Numbered from the stretch's first letter, positions 1-8,588 are shown. The stretch is 64,000 nt of DNA from Dolomitihabitans soli (GCF_022213955.1 NZ_JAKNTW010000006.1:248001-312000); one strand, 5' to 3'. Notes: generated from the letters alone by a model not told the origin. A program made the numbers and translations.

Positions 1-657
1 GGCTACTGGGAGCTGCCGCCCGAGGCGGTGCGCGCCCAGCTCGACTCGGTGCTGGGCGACATCGGCGCCCAGGCGATCAAGACGGGCATGCTGGCGTCGG
101 CGGTGCTGGTCGAGACGGTGGCCGACGTGCTGTCCGGGGTCTCGATGCCGGTGATCGTCGACCCGGTGGGAGTCTCCAAGCACGGTGACCCCCTGCTCGC
201 TCCCGACGCCGTGGAGACGGTGAAGTCACTCCTGCTCCCGACCGCCACCGTGGTCACGCCCAACCTGTGGGAGGTGGCCCAGCTCACCGGCATCAAGGTC
301 GACGACGAGCGGGACCTGCCGCGTGCCGCGGAGGCCATCCTCGCCCTCGGGCCGACGTGGGCGCTGATCAAGGGCGGCCATCTCCCAGGCGAACCGGTCG
401 ACCTGCTCACCGACGGCACCCAGGAGTTCCGTTTCACCGCCGAACGCCACGACAACCGCCACACCCACGGCACCGGCTGCACCCTGGCCTCGGCGATCGC
501 CTCCTACATGGCACACGGCGAAGACGTGCCCAGCGCCGTGGCCAAGGCCAAGCACTACGTCACCGGAGCCCTCGCCCACGGCTTCCCCCTGGGCGCCGGC
601 ATCGGCCCGGTCGACCACGCCTGGCAATGGCGCACCCACCGCAGCTCCGGACGCTGA
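1..657 (+). CDS. thiD: Hydroxymethylpyrimidine/phosphomethylpyrimidine kinase, C-terminal part
   Basis: Phosphorylates hydroxymethylpyrimidine and its monophosphate in cytosolic thiamine biosynthesis. The frame is open from base 1, so the N-terminus lies outside the window; 218 residues are visible. Family motifs seen are [13 protein letters not shown], a PNLWE segment, the lysine-containing ALIKGGHL stretch, and the anion-hole motif [12 protein letters not shown] near the end, as in ribokinase-type ThiD. The last residues show no fused TenA or ThiE domain. The next gene lies on the other strand after about 250 non-coding bases. The family assignment is strong; only the missing start limits it. 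Confidence 0.93.
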   Translation, partial: GYWELPPEAVRAQLDSVLGDIGAQAIKTGMLASAVLVETVADVLSGVSMPVIVDPVGVSKHGDPLLAPDAVETVKSLLLPTATVVTPNLWEVAQLTGIKVDDERDLPRAAEAILALGPTWALIKGGHLPGEPVDLLTDGTQEFRFTAERHDNRHTHGTGCTLASAIASYMAHGEDVPSAVAKAKHYVTGALAHGFPLGAGIGPVDHAWQWRTHRSSGR

Positions 658-907
658 TGCCAGCCCGTCGGCACTGCGTTGAGAACGCGGGACGCTGTGC
701 TGAGTCGGTCTCACCGAGGTGATCTGCTCGGCTGCACCCGCGCCCGGCCCGCGCCGCCTTCCGATGGCCTGGAACCGAGTGGTGTGAAGTATGCGTCTGG
801 GTCGAACGAGGTGGCCGGAGAACACGCGCTGACCACTCCTGGGTCTGCTCACCTTGTGCGGCTGTGGGTGATGCTGCGGCTCGGCGTGCAGGCACCAGGT
901 CAGCGGG

Positions 908-1342
908 TCAGATGTCCTGGATAGCGTCTTTCAGGCGGGGCTCCACCTTGAGGATGTGGTCACGGTCGGCCGTGATCACCACAGCGTCGACCGTGTCGTC
1001 CGCGCTTATGCGAGCGCACAGGGCGACGTTGACGTCGACGATGTCGTCATGTCCGCAAACGCTGATCAGACGCCCGATCTGCTGGGCCCGCTCGTCGGTC
1101 AGCTCGTCGATCGAGATCAGCCCTCGGCGAGGAGTCTTGGCTAGTTTGAGCAGGGTGGCGAGGCGGGCCTGGCGCGGACCGCCACGCCAGATCTCGGCGA
1201 GCACGGTCCGCGGGATGACCGCTCTCGCCTTGCCCGTCTGCACGAGCTTCATGACGCTGATCATGCCCGCGTGGCCGCGCTCAAGCTGGATGAGGGCGCC
1301 GGAGTCCAAGATGATCGTCTCGGGAGTCGAGGGTCGCTTCAT
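908..1342 (-). CDS. PIN-domain ribonuclease, VapC-like toxin
   Basis: A 144-residue PIN-domain protein, predicted to be a Mg-dependent endoribonuclease toxin. The acidic residues of the family are visible: Asp in IILDSGALIQLERG at the N-terminus, Glu in the VLAEIWRGG helix, Asp in HDDIVDVNVALCARI, and Asp in VVITADRDHIL. A longer reading frame exists upstream, but the ATG at 1342 puts the first PIN strand at the usual place. It also overlaps the stop of the upstream antitoxin gene as TCAT on the plus strand (ATGA on the coding strand), implying translational coupling. The RNA target cannot be predicted. The TA assignment rests on gene order, overlap and domain type. Confidence 0.85.
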   Translation of the reverse strand: MKRPSTPETIILDSGALIQLERGHAGMISVMKLVQTGKARAVIPRTVLAEIWRGGPRQARLATLLKLAKTPRRGLISIDELTDERAQQIGRLISVCGHDDIVDVNVALCARISADDTVDAVVITADRDHILKVEPRLKDAIQDI

Positions 1343-1611
1343 TCGCCGGGCTCCTCGACGCCCATGCTGCGCAGGCGCAGCCTTCGCGCCTTGGCCAGCA
1401 CTTCGTCGGCCCAAGCCTTGGCTTCTGGTCCCGGCTCACCGAACTCCTCGACCAACTCGGTGACGAGTGCGGCCAGCTGGATTCGCTGGATGTGGTTGCC
1501 GACGGCGTCGGAGATCAGTCCTGAGATCGAAGCGGCACGGCCTGATTCGACCTCTTCCTGCATGAGCCTGAAGAGATCATCAGGCACGCTGACGCCGATC
1601 TTCTTGGTCAT
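1339..1611 (-). CDS. Antitoxin partner of the PIN-domain toxin
   Basis: A 90-residue protein starting MTKKIGVSVPDDLFRL. The short basic beta strand and helix resemble a ribbon-helix-helix DNA-binding domain, as in VapB/CopG-type antitoxins. The C-terminal half (about residues 45-90) is acidic, then basic, and would bind the toxin. A longer frame could start at 1650, but the ATG at 1611 is preferred: a TATACT -10 element lies only six bases upstream, and a palindrome covers this start. It overlaps the toxin gene by four bases. Likely role: neutralises the PIN nuclease and represses its own promoter. The antitoxin subfamily is uncertain. Confidence 0.8.
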   Translation of the reverse strand: MTKKIGVSVPDDLFRLMQEEVESGRAASISGLISDAVGNHIQRIQLAALVTELVEEFGEPGPEAKAWADEVLAKARRLRLRSMGVEEPGE

Positions 1612-1626
1612 ACTGTGAGTATAACC
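1606..1626 (-). promoter_or_regulatory. Autoregulatory operator and -10 element of the toxin-antitoxin operon
   Basis: A 21-bp near-perfect palindrome has arms GGT-x-ATACT and AGTAT-x-ACC around a GTG centre. It covers both the ATG of the antitoxin (1611) and a TATACT -10 box on the minus strand (1618-1623). With six bases between the -10 box and the ATG, the mRNA is probably leaderless. Antitoxin binding here would block RNA polymerase directly. Confidence 0.6.
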
Positions 1627-1793
1627 GGGGGGATTGAGAGTGATGCTCACGGAGTGAGGCTACTGCATTACGTTCTGTAGTGCTAATCAGTTCGAGAGAA
1701 CGACGGGCGGTGACCGATGGACGGCCAGGCCGTGTACTTCTGACCCGCTTGTTCGAGGGATGTGATCCCGGTGCGAACAGGTGGAAAGGCGAC

Positions 1794-1821
1794 AGCCCGG
1801 CTCTCCGAGGAGAACCGGGCT
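1794..1821 (-). terminator. Hairpin terminator after rpmB
   Basis: The outer stem AGCCCGG/CCGGGCT encloses a second stem, TCTCC/GGAGA, with a two-base loop. It lies 17 bases beyond the rpmB stop and has no U-tract, the common actinobacterial form. Confidence 0.7.
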
Positions 1822-1837
1822 GCGTGAAAGACAGGTG

Positions 1838-2023
1838 TCAGCGGGTGACTTTGCCCGCCTTGATGCATGAGGTGCACACGTTCAGCCGCTTCGAGGTGCC
1901 ACCGACCTTGGCGCGGACCGGCTGGATATTCGGGTTCCAGCGGCGGCGGGTGCGGCGGTGCGAATGCGAGATGTTATTGCCGAACGTCGGCCCCTTGCCG
2001 CAGACGTCGCAGACGGAAGCCAC
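1838..2023 (-). CDS. rpmB: 50S ribosomal protein L28
   Basis: A 61-residue basic protein beginning MASVCDVCGKGPTFGNN, the standard L28 start. It carries two CxxC pairs (CDVC at residues 5-8 and CTSC near residue 53), so it is the zinc-ribbon (C+) form. The central HSHRRTRRRWNPN stretch is the L28 rRNA-binding segment. It is part of the large ribosomal subunit. The gene is divergent from the fakA-like gene, with about 200 bases of shared promoter region, and is followed by its own hairpin terminator. The order rpmB / DAK2-domain gene / recG is typical of actinobacteria. Confidence 0.96.
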   Translation of the reverse strand: MASVCDVCGKGPTFGNNISHSHRRTRRRWNPNIQPVRAKVGGTSKRLNVCTSCIKAGKVTR

Positions 2024-2220
2024 GGTATCTCCTTAGATCAGTCGATAAGCCCGAACCGCAACCCCTGAGGGCGATCTTCGAGCATGCCGGGACAACCGGC
2101 CAGCCACACGAGGATATCCGATGTCCACCGGTACATGGCAACGTGAGCTGCCTGATCGGACGAACGAGGGGTAATCTCCTCCGCACAACCGTAGCGCATC
2201 GGCGACGGAGGGCACTCCAC

Positions 2221-4035
2221 ATGCTGCAGGTACTCGACCCGCCCGCCGTACGACGGTGGTCGCGGTTGTCCGCCGAGGCGCTCGGCAGGGCCAGGGCCGA
2301 GATCGACGCGCTCAACGTGTTCCCCGTCCCGGACGGCGATACCGGGACCAATCTCCATCTCACGATGCTGTCGGCGGCCGAGGCGATCGAGGCGCTGCCC
2401 GACGACGCCGGAAACGAGATCACCTGGCAGACCCTGGCGTACGGCGCGCTGGTCGGTGCCCGGGGCAACTCGGGCGTGATCGTCAGCCAGGCGCTACGCG
2501 GGCTCGCCGAGGTGCTGCGGGACGCGGAGGGCGGCGGCGACGATCTGCGGCGGGCGCTGGTGAACGCGGCGGACCTGGCGAGGCAGGCGGTGGCGCGTCC
2601 CGTGGAGGGCACGGTGCTGAGCGTGCTGACGGCCGTGGCCGCCGCCGTGCGCGATCTGACGGCCGATCTGGCGGGGGTGGCGCGTACGGCGGCGCGGGAG
2701 GCGGGCAGGGCGGTTCGCCGCACGCCCGGCCAACTCGGCGTGCTGGCCCGCAACGGGGTCGTGGACGCGGGCGGGGCCGGGCTGGCGATCATCCTGGAGA
2801 GCCTGGCCGCCGTCGTCACCGACTCCTACACCGGCCACTTCGACATCCCCGCCCCCACCGCGACCGAGCAACTCGGCGACCCCGCTCACACCGGGGTGAT
2901 CGGCCCGGATCGTGCCGCAGTGAGCGCCCCGGGTCGTGAGGGGGTGGGCAGTCCGGATGGTGCTGGGGTGCGCGCCCCGGGTCGTGAGGGGGTGAGCGGT
3001 CCGGATGGTGCTGGGGCGCGTGGCTCGGGTCACGTCGGGGTGCGTGGCTCAGGTCGTGAAGGGGGGAGCGGTCCGGATGGTGCTGGGGTGCGCGCCCCGG
3101 ATCACGCTGGGGTGAGCGACTCGGGCGGGGGTGAGGGGTTCGGGTACGAGGTCATGTATCTGCTGGACGCCGGGGATGCGGCGGTGGCCCGGCTCAGGGA
3201 GGACCTCGACGGGCTGGGGGACTCGCTGGTCGTGGTCGGCGGTGACGGGCTCTGGAACGTGCACGTCCACGTGGACGACGCGGGGGCCGCGATCGAGGCG
3301 GCCCTCCGGGTGGGCAGGCCGTACCGGATCAAGGTCACCTATCTGGTGGCGCGTGAGCGCACGCACCGGGCGGGTACGGCGCGCGGGGTGGTGGCCGTGG
3401 CGGCCGGCGGCGGGCTGGCGGGGCTGTTCGAGCAGGCGGGAGCGGTCGTCGTACGGCGGGAGCCGGGGGCGAGCGTGTCGCTGGCCGAGGTGATCGCCGC
3501 GATCAGGGAGGCGGGCGAGGAGGTGGTCGTGCTGCCCAACGACGCGGCGGTCAGGGAGGTGGCGGTCGCGGCGGCCGAGGTGGCGCGGGAGCACGGGCTG
3601 GTGGTGAGCGTCCTGCCGACCAAGGCGTCGGTGCAGGGACTGGCCGCGCTGGCCGTACACGACCCGCTGAGACGTTTTGACGACGATGTGGTGGCGATGA
3701 CCGACGCGGCGGGTCACACCCGGCACGGGCACGTGTGGGTCGCCGACCGCGAGGCCATGACGAGTGCGGGCCTGTGCCGTCCGGGTGACGTGCTCGGGGT
3801 GGTCGACGGTGATGTGGCGCTGATCGGCACGGCTCTGGCGGGGACGGCGATCGAGGTCGCGGACCGGATGGTCGCGGCGAGCAGCGAACTGGTGACCCTC
3901 GTGTCAGGATCCGGTGGGCAGGACGCGCTCGTGCATGCCTTACGGGGACATCTCACCACGGCGCGGCCAGATCTTGACGTGGTCGTCATCGAAGGCGGGC
4001 AGGGAGGCTACCCGTTGCTGATAGGCGTGGAGTGA
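2221..4035 (+). CDS. DAK2/DegV-like fatty-acid kinase A family protein
   Basis: A 604-residue protein of the FakA/YloV family. The N-terminal DhaL-type (DAK2) domain, about residues 1-200, has the ATP/Mg motif NVFPVPDGDTGTNLHLT and the GARGNSG loop. The central and C-terminal domains, about residues 310-604, match the FakA middle and DegV-like parts. In firmicutes FakA phosphorylates fatty acids held by FakB; a similar role is inferred here, but no fakB/degV gene is nearby. The frame is open further upstream, but the ATG at 2221 starts the family N-terminus. Between the two halves lies a Gly/Ala/Ser-rich insert of ten 8-residue repeats, absent from a standard FakA. It sits 24 bases before recG and is probably co-transcribed. 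Confidence 0.85.
   Translation: MLQVLDPPAVRRWSRLSAEALGRARAEIDALNVFPVPDGDTGTNLHLTMLSAAEAIEALPDDAGNEITWQTLAYGALVGARGNSGVIVSQALRGLAEVLRDAEGGGDDLRRALVNAADLARQAVARPVEGTVLSVLTAVAAAVRDLTADLAGVARTAAREAGRAVRRTPGQLGVLARNGVVDAGGAGLAIILESLAAVVTDSYTGHFDIPAPTATEQLGDPAHTGVIGPDRAAVSAPGREGVGSPDGAGVRAPGREGVSGPDGAGARGSGHVGVRGSGREGGSGPDGAGVRAPDHAGVSDSGGGEGFGYEVMYLLDAGDAAVARLREDLDGLGDSLVVVGGDGLWNVHVHVDDAGAAIEAALRVGRPYRIKVTYLVARERTHRAGTARGVVAVAAGGGLAGLFEQAGAVVVRREPGASVSLAEVIAAIREAGEEVVVLPNDAAVREVAVAAAEVAREHGLVVSVLPTKASVQGLAALAVHDPLRRFDDDVVAMTDAAGHTRHGHVWVADREAMTSAGLCRPGDVLGVVDGDVALIGTALAGTAIEVADRMVAASSELVTLVSGSGGQDALVHALRGHLTTARPDLDVVVIEGGQGGYPLLIGVE
2902..3141 (+). repeat. 24-bp coding minisatellite in the fakA-like gene
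   Basis: Ten consecutive in-frame units of eight codons fill the linker between the DAK2 domain and the C-terminal part. Examples are GPDGAGVR, APGREGVS, GSGHVGVR and APDHAGVS. The unit length is constant at 24 bp, so copy number can change without a frameshift. Confidence 0.9.
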
Positions 4036-4059
4036 TTATGTCGGCCGCCCACGGTAGAA

Positions 4060-6243
4060 ATGGATGACGTGACGAGTTTCGACGAGCCGCTGGCCAAGGC
4101 CCTCGATCCCAAGACCGCCAAGCTCCTTGGCAGTGTGCTCGACGTGTCCACCGTCGGAGACCTGCTGCGGCACTATCCACGGCGCTACGCCGAGCGCGGC
4201 GAGCTGACCGACCTCGACTCCCTGGAGGTCGACGAGCACGTCACCGTGGTGGGCGAGGTGGCCAGGACCATGCGCAAGCCCATGCGCAACAAGGGGGGCA
4301 CCTGGCTGGAGGTCGAGGTCGTCGACGGCCGCCGCGACCGCATCTACCTGTCGTTCTTCGGCAAGGCGTCGCACGCGGTCGAGTCGCGGCTCAAGCCGGG
4401 ACGGCGGGGCATGTTCGCCGGCAAGGTCGGCAGGTTCGGCAGGAGCGACAAGCCGCGCTGGCAGCTGGCCCATCCCGACTTCGAGCTGTTCGACGAGGGC
4501 GAGGCGAGCGCCGAGGAGTTCGCCACCGCACCCGTCCCGATCTACCCGGCGGGCAAGGACCTGACGTCGTGGGTGATCCGCAGGGCGGTCGGCCTCATCC
4601 TCGACACCCTCGGCGACCTCGGCGATCCGCTCCCGGCGGAGCTGCGGGCCAGGCACAAGCTGCCCGGCCTGGGCGAGGCGCTGGTCGCGATCCACCGGCC
4701 GCGCGACTTCGGCGACGTCAACCGGGCGCGCAAGCGGCTGAAGTTCGACGAGGCGCTGCTGCTCCAGGCGGTGCTGCTGCAGCGGCGGCTGGCCGCGTCC
4801 GCCTGGCCGGCCCAGCCCCGGCCGCGCCGCGCCGACGGGCTGCTGGGCGACTTCGACGGGCGGTTGCCGTTCGAGTTGACGGAGGGCCAGCGCGAGGTGG
4901 GCGAGGAGGTGGCCGCCGACCTGGCGACCGCCCATCCGATGCACCGGCTGCTGCAGGGCGAGGTCGGCGCGGGCAAGACCGTGGTCGCGCTGCGGGCGAT
5001 GCTCCAGGTCGTCGACGCGGGCGGGCAGGCCGTACTGCTGGCGCCGACCGAGGTGCTCGCACAGCAGCACCATCGTTCGATCACCGCGATGCTGGGCGAT
5101 CTCGCGGCCGGCGGCATGTTCGGCGGCACGGGGGTGGCCCTGCTGACCGGGTCGATGGGCGCGGCGGCCAGGCGGTCGGCCCTGCTCGACGCGGCCTCGG
5201 GGGCGGCGGGCATCGTGGTCGGCACCCACGCGGTGCTCCAGGAGCGGGTCCAGTTCGCCGACCTCGGCCTGGTCGTGGTCGACGAGCAGCACAGGTTCGG
5301 CGTGGAGCAGCGTGACGCGCTGCGTGAGAAGGCCGGTGGCGGGCGTCCGCACGTGCTGGTGATGACGGCCACCCCGATCCCGCGGACGGTCGCCATGACC
5401 GTGTTCGGCGACCTGGAGGTCTCGACCCTGACGCAGCTTCCCTCGGGCCGCGCGCCGATCACCACGCACGTGGTGCCGGCGGCGGAGAAGCCGCACTACC
5501 TGGAGCGCACCTGGGAGCGGGTGCGCGAGGAGATCGGGCTCGGCCGGCAGGCCTACATCGTGTGTCCCCGGATCGGCGACCAGGAGGGCGACGAGGGCGA
5601 CATCGAGTCCGCCTCGGGGGAGGAGCGCCGGCCGCCGCTGGCGGTGGCCGAGGTGGCGCCGATGCTGGCCGACGGGCCGCTGCACGGGCTGCGGGTGGAG
5701 ACGCTGCACGGGCGGCTCGCCCCCGAGGAGAAGGACGCGGTGATGCGCGCCTTCACCAAGGGGGAGATCGACGTGCTGGTGGCGACGACGGTCATCGAGG
5801 TGGGCGTCGACGTGGCCAACGCCTCGGTGATGGTGATCATGGATGCCGACCGGTTCGGCGTCTCCCAGCTCCACCAGTTGCGCGGCCGGGTCGGCCGTGG
5901 CGGACTGCCCGGCCTCTGCCTGCTGGTCAGCGACTTTCCGGCCGGCACGCCCGCGCGGGATCGGCTGGAGGCGGTGGCCGCCACGCTCGACGGGTTCGAG
6001 CTGTCCCGGGTCGATCTCGAACAGCGGCGCGAGGGCGACGTGCTCGGCGTGGCCCAGTCGGGGAAGCGGTCGTCGCTGCGGATGCTGCAGCTGCTCCGCG
6101 ACGAGGACGTGATCGTCACCGCGCGCGAGGAGGCGGCGGAGTTGCTCGACGGCGATCCGGAGCTGCTCGGTCACCCGGGGCTGCGCGCGGAGATCGGGAA
6201 GATGCTCGAAGACGAGCGGGCCGACTATCTGGAGAAGACCTGA
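4060..6243 (+). CDS. recG: ATP-dependent DNA helicase RecG
   Basis: A 727-residue superfamily 2 helicase that reverses stalled replication forks and processes branched DNA. The N-terminal wedge (OB-fold) domain spans about residues 50-170. Helicase motif I is GEVGAGKT at residues 300-307 and motif II is DEQH at 408-411, followed by RFGVEQR. Later motifs include MTATPIPRT, LHGRLAPEEKDAVM, VIEVGVDVANA and the QLRGRVGRGG box (motif VI). The ATG at 4060 is used; a GTG three codons later is an alternative. An acidic insert near residue 510 is of a kind seen in actinobacterial RecG. The gene is followed by a long hairpin region. Confidence 0.96.
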   Translation: MDDVTSFDEPLAKALDPKTAKLLGSVLDVSTVGDLLRHYPRRYAERGELTDLDSLEVDEHVTVVGEVARTMRKPMRNKGGTWLEVEVVDGRRDRIYLSFFGKASHAVESRLKPGRRGMFAGKVGRFGRSDKPRWQLAHPDFELFDEGEASAEEFATAPVPIYPAGKDLTSWVIRRAVGLILDTLGDLGDPLPAELRARHKLPGLGEALVAIHRPRDFGDVNRARKRLKFDEALLLQAVLLQRRLAASAWPAQPRPRRADGLLGDFDGRLPFELTEGQREVGEEVAADLATAHPMHRLLQGEVGAGKTVVALRAMLQVVDAGGQAVLLAPTEVLAQQHHRSITAMLGDLAAGGMFGGTGVALLTGSMGAAARRSALLDAASGAAGIVVGTHAVLQERVQFADLGLVVVDEQHRFGVEQRDALREKAGGGRPHVLVMTATPIPRTVAMTVFGDLEVSTLTQLPSGRAPITTHVVPAAEKPHYLERTWERVREEIGLGRQAYIVCPRIGDQEGDEGDIESASGEERRPPLAVAEVAPMLADGPLHGLRVETLHGRLAPEEKDAVMRAFTKGEIDVLVATTVIEVGVDVANASVMVIMDADRFGVSQLHQLRGRVGRGGLPGLCLLVSDFPAGTPARDRLEAVAATLDGFELSRVDLEQRREGDVLGVAQSGKRSSLRMLQLLRDEDVIVTAREEAAELLDGDPELLGHPGLRAEIGKMLEDERADYLEKT

Positions 6244-6253
6244 TCCCCGAAGA

Positions 6254-6390
6254 GTGACCCAGGGCCCAGCGGCGGGGACGGCCTCCCCCCGAATGCCGTC
6301 CCCGGCTGGGCCCACCCCCGGGTCAGGTGCCGAGGGCACCGGCGTGCGGAAGGGCTCACGATCACGCCGGTCGGCCTTCCCCTGGGTCAC
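6254..6390. repeat. Structured intergenic element flanked by an 11-bp inverted repeat
   Basis: The spacer between recG and rsmD (6244-6572) has no gene. Its ends GTGACCCAGGG (6254-6264) and CCCTGGGTCAC (6380-6390) are perfect inverted repeats 115 bases apart. Inside lies the strong recG terminator hairpin. No clear target-site duplication is visible, so a MITE origin is only a possibility. Nothing is recognised in the remaining 180 bases before rsmD. Confidence 0.6.
6262..6313 (+). terminator. Two-part hairpin terminator after recG
   Basis: The 9-bp stem GGGCCCAGC/GCTGGGCCC is stacked on a second 9-bp stem GGGGACGGC/GCCGTCCCC, with a 12-base loop. It starts 19 bases after the recG stop. Confidence 0.75.
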
Positions 6391-6572
6391 TTGAAGGCCG
6401 CAGGTTCATCATGCGCATCAGGAGGCCCCTTGAAAACGACCCTTACGCATTCGTCGCCGGTCCTTGGTCACTCTTGACGGAGCGTGCCCGGTCGTGTGGC
6501 GTCTCATGTCCTGGTTCGGCTTACGTCCTGGTTCGGCGTGGCAGAGCGTGGGCGCGCGGTTAGGTTGGGGAC

Positions 6573-7139
6573 ATGACTCGGGTGATCGCAGGGAGTGCGG
6601 GGGGACGGCGGCTCGCGGTGCCGGCCGGGAGGGGGACGCGGCCCACCAGTGACCGGGCGCGCGAGGGGATCTTCTCGTCGGTGGGGTCGCTGCTGGGGTC
6701 GCTGGACGGCGCGCGGGTGCTGGATCTCTACGCCGGGTCCGGGGCCGTGGGGCTGGAGGCGCTGTCGAGGGGCGCGGAGCACGCGCTGCTGGTGGAGTCG
6801 GACGCGCGGGCGGCCAGGACGATCAGGGCCAACATCGAGGCGCTCGGGCTCGACGGGGCCGAATTGGCGGCCGACCGGGTCGAGCGGGTGCTCGCCCGTG
6901 GTCCGCAGGCGGGGTCGTACGACTTCGTGTTCGCGGACCCGCCGTACGCGGACACGGGGGTGCTCGCGGTGCTTGACCTGCTGCGGGACCACGGGTGGCT
7001 GGCGGCTGACGCGCTGGTGGCGGTAGAGCGCGAGACGCGTGGGCAGGATCTGGAATGGCCCTCGGGGTACGAAAAGGAGAGGGTGCGTCGTTACGGAGAA
7101 GCGACCGTTTGGTACGGTCGCGCCGCCGGGAACCCGTAA
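6573..7139 (+). CDS. rsmD: 16S rRNA (guanine(966)-N(2))-methyltransferase
   Basis: A 188-residue SAM-dependent methyltransferase that modifies G966 of 16S rRNA in the 30S subunit. The N-terminus MTRVIAGSAGGRRL is typical of RsmD. The SAM-binding loop is DLYAGSGAVGLEALSRG (residues 51-67) and the catalytic motif is DPPY (122-125). The length fits the family. It is followed after 16 bases by coaD, the usual actinobacterial rsmD-coaD pair. Confidence 0.95.
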   Translation: MTRVIAGSAGGRRLAVPAGRGTRPTSDRAREGIFSSVGSLLGSLDGARVLDLYAGSGAVGLEALSRGAEHALLVESDARAARTIRANIEALGLDGAELAADRVERVLARGPQAGSYDFVFADPPYADTGVLAVLDLLRDHGWLAADALVAVERETRGQDLEWPSGYEKERVRRYGEATVWYGRAAGNP

Positions 7140-7155
7140 ATTTGGGGGTGTCGCC

Positions 7156-7632
7156 TTGCGCCGTGTCGTCTGCCCGGGGTCCTTCGACCCTGTCACCAAT
7201 GGTCACCTGGACATCATCGGCCGATCATCGCGGTTGTACGACGAGGTCGTCGTCGCCGTTCTGATCAACATGGAGAAGAAGAGCCTGTTCACGGTGGAGG
7301 AGCGCATCGAGACGCTCCAGGCCGTGACCAAGGAGTACGGGAACGTGCGGGTGGACAAGTTCCACGGCCTGCTCGTCGACTACTGCAGGCAGCAGGAGAT
7401 CCCCGCGATCGTCAAGGGTCTCCGGGCGGTCAGCGACTTCGACTACGAGTTGCAGATGGCCCAGCTCAACTATCGGATGTCCAGTGTGGAGACGCTGTTC
7501 ATGTCGACCAATCCGGAGTACTCCTTCCTGTCGTCGAGCCGGATCAAGGAGATCGCACGATACGGTGGGGATGTCTCCGGCCTGGTTCCCGACCTCGTAC
7601 ACGAGCTGCTCGTCGAGCGGCTCAGAGGCTGA
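7156..7632 (+). CDS. coaD: Pantetheine-phosphate adenylyltransferase
   Basis: Transfers AMP from ATP to 4'-phosphopantetheine, the fourth step of coenzyme A synthesis, in the cytosol. A TTG start at 7156 is chosen: it follows a GGGGG ribosome-binding site and gives the family N-terminus (M)RRVVCPGSFDPVTNGHLD, with the nucleotidyltransferase NGHL motif. The protein has 158 residues, the normal size, and the late segment YSFLSSSRIKEIA is the second nucleotide-binding signature. The frame is open further upstream, but that part only overlaps rsmD. Confidence 0.95.
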   Translation: MRRVVCPGSFDPVTNGHLDIIGRSSRLYDEVVVAVLINMEKKSLFTVEERIETLQAVTKEYGNVRVDKFHGLLVDYCRQQEIPAIVKGLRAVSDFDYELQMAQLNYRMSSVETLFMSTNPEYSFLSSSRIKEIARYGGDVSGLVPDLVHELLVERLRG

Positions 7633-7685
7633 CAACCGGCTGGTATTCTTTGTAACCGGCCCTTGCACGACGGCGGTGATTCGCC

Positions 7686-8258
7686 ATGCCTAATGAGAGC
7701 AGGATGACTCTGCACAGCCTCGACCCCCGAGCGCCCTGGGTGATTTCGACCCATGATCTGGGCCGCCGTCCGGGGTCGATGCGACGGATGACTCCGACTC
7801 TCCCGGCAACGGAGAATCTCGGTGTCGACATGATCGGCGTCCCCAAGGACGCCGAGGTCGAGCTGGACATGCGGCTCGAAGCGGTGATGGAAGGCGTGCT
7901 CGTCACGGGTACGGCGCGGGCCCCGCTCAGCGGGGAGTGCGCCCGGTGCCTGGAGCCTCTGACCTCGGAAATCGAGGTGGAGTTCCAGGAGCTGTTCTTC
8001 TACTCCGCGGAAGACGCCGCCGAGGACGATTCGCTCCTCGTCGGTGACCTGCTCGATCTCGAGCCGGTGTTCCGTGACGCGGCGGTGCTCGCACTGCCGC
8101 TCAGCCCCGTCTGTCGGGAAGACTGCCCGGGGCTGTGCACGGAATGCGGGGTCAGGCTGGCCGAGGCCGGTCCTGACCATCGGCACGAGAAGATCGACGC
8201 CCGCTGGGCTGTGTTGCAAGGTCTGGAACCACACATCAACGACGATCAGGAGGGCTGA
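7686..8258 (+). CDS. YceD/DUF177 family protein
   Basis: A 190-residue member of the YceD (DUF177) family, whose gene is usually next to rpmF, as here (GTG of rpmF two bases after this stop). The family is linked to large-subunit rRNA and ribosome assembly in bacteria and plants, but its biochemical activity is not settled. Visible features are the DLGRRPGSMR segment near the N-terminus, a central GECARCLEPL, and the C-terminal CREDCPGLCTECG, which looks like a four-cysteine metal site. The start at 7686 is reasonable; a later ATG at 7704 is possible. Confidence 0.9.
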   Translation: MPNESRMTLHSLDPRAPWVISTHDLGRRPGSMRRMTPTLPATENLGVDMIGVPKDAEVELDMRLEAVMEGVLVTGTARAPLSGECARCLEPLTSEIEVEFQELFFYSAEDAAEDDSLLVGDLLDLEPVFRDAAVLALPLSPVCREDCPGLCTECGVRLAEAGPDHRHEKIDARWAVLQGLEPHINDDQEG

Positions 8259-8259
8259 C

Positions 8260-8439
8260 GTGGCCGTCCCAAAGCGGAAAAAGTCGCGGAGCAACACTCG
8301 CTCCCGCCGCGCACAGTGGAAGGCCGCTGCGGTCGCGCTCGTGAGCTGCCCGCAGTGCCGGCAGCCGAAGCGTCCGCACGTGGCGTGCTCGAACTGCGGC
8401 ACGTACAACCGCCGTCAGGTCATCGAGCCGTCGGCCTGA
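8260..8439 (+). CDS. rpmF: 50S ribosomal protein L32
   Basis: A 59-residue protein starting with GTG at 8260: (M)AVPKRKKSRSNTRSRRAQW, the unmistakable L32 N-terminus. The zinc ribbon has CPQC (residues 30-33) and CSNC (43-46). It is translationally linked to the upstream yceD-family gene and followed by a strong terminator. Confidence 0.97.
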   Translation: MAVPKRKKSRSNTRSRRAQWKAAAVALVSCPQCRQPKRPHVACSNCGTYNRRQVIEPSA

Positions 8440-8538
8440 TCGCGCCATGAGCTGACGGGACGCCGGCCGGGTGCCAGTTACGGGCCCTCCGGTCGGCCTC
8501 GCCGTCAGCGGCGCGAGCGGTGGCATAGCGCCCGCGGT

Positions 8539-8588
8539 CGTGGTGGACGCCGGGGTCGTGTGACCCCTCCCGGCGCCCACCACGTTTT
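8539..8588 (+). terminator. Rho-independent terminator after rpmF
   Basis: A long hairpin pairs CGTGGTGG with CCACCACG and the inner CGCCGGGGT with ACCCC/CCGGCG. TTTT follows at 8585-8588, about 100 bases after rpmF. Confidence 0.85.

Noticed and set aside
6254-6390. Insertion sequence
   Set aside because: Too short, no transposase and no target-site duplication; only a MITE-like possibility remains.
6327-6563. A 78-codon gene in the recG-rsmD spacer
   Set aside because: It overlaps the structured inverted-repeat element and has no protein-like composition.
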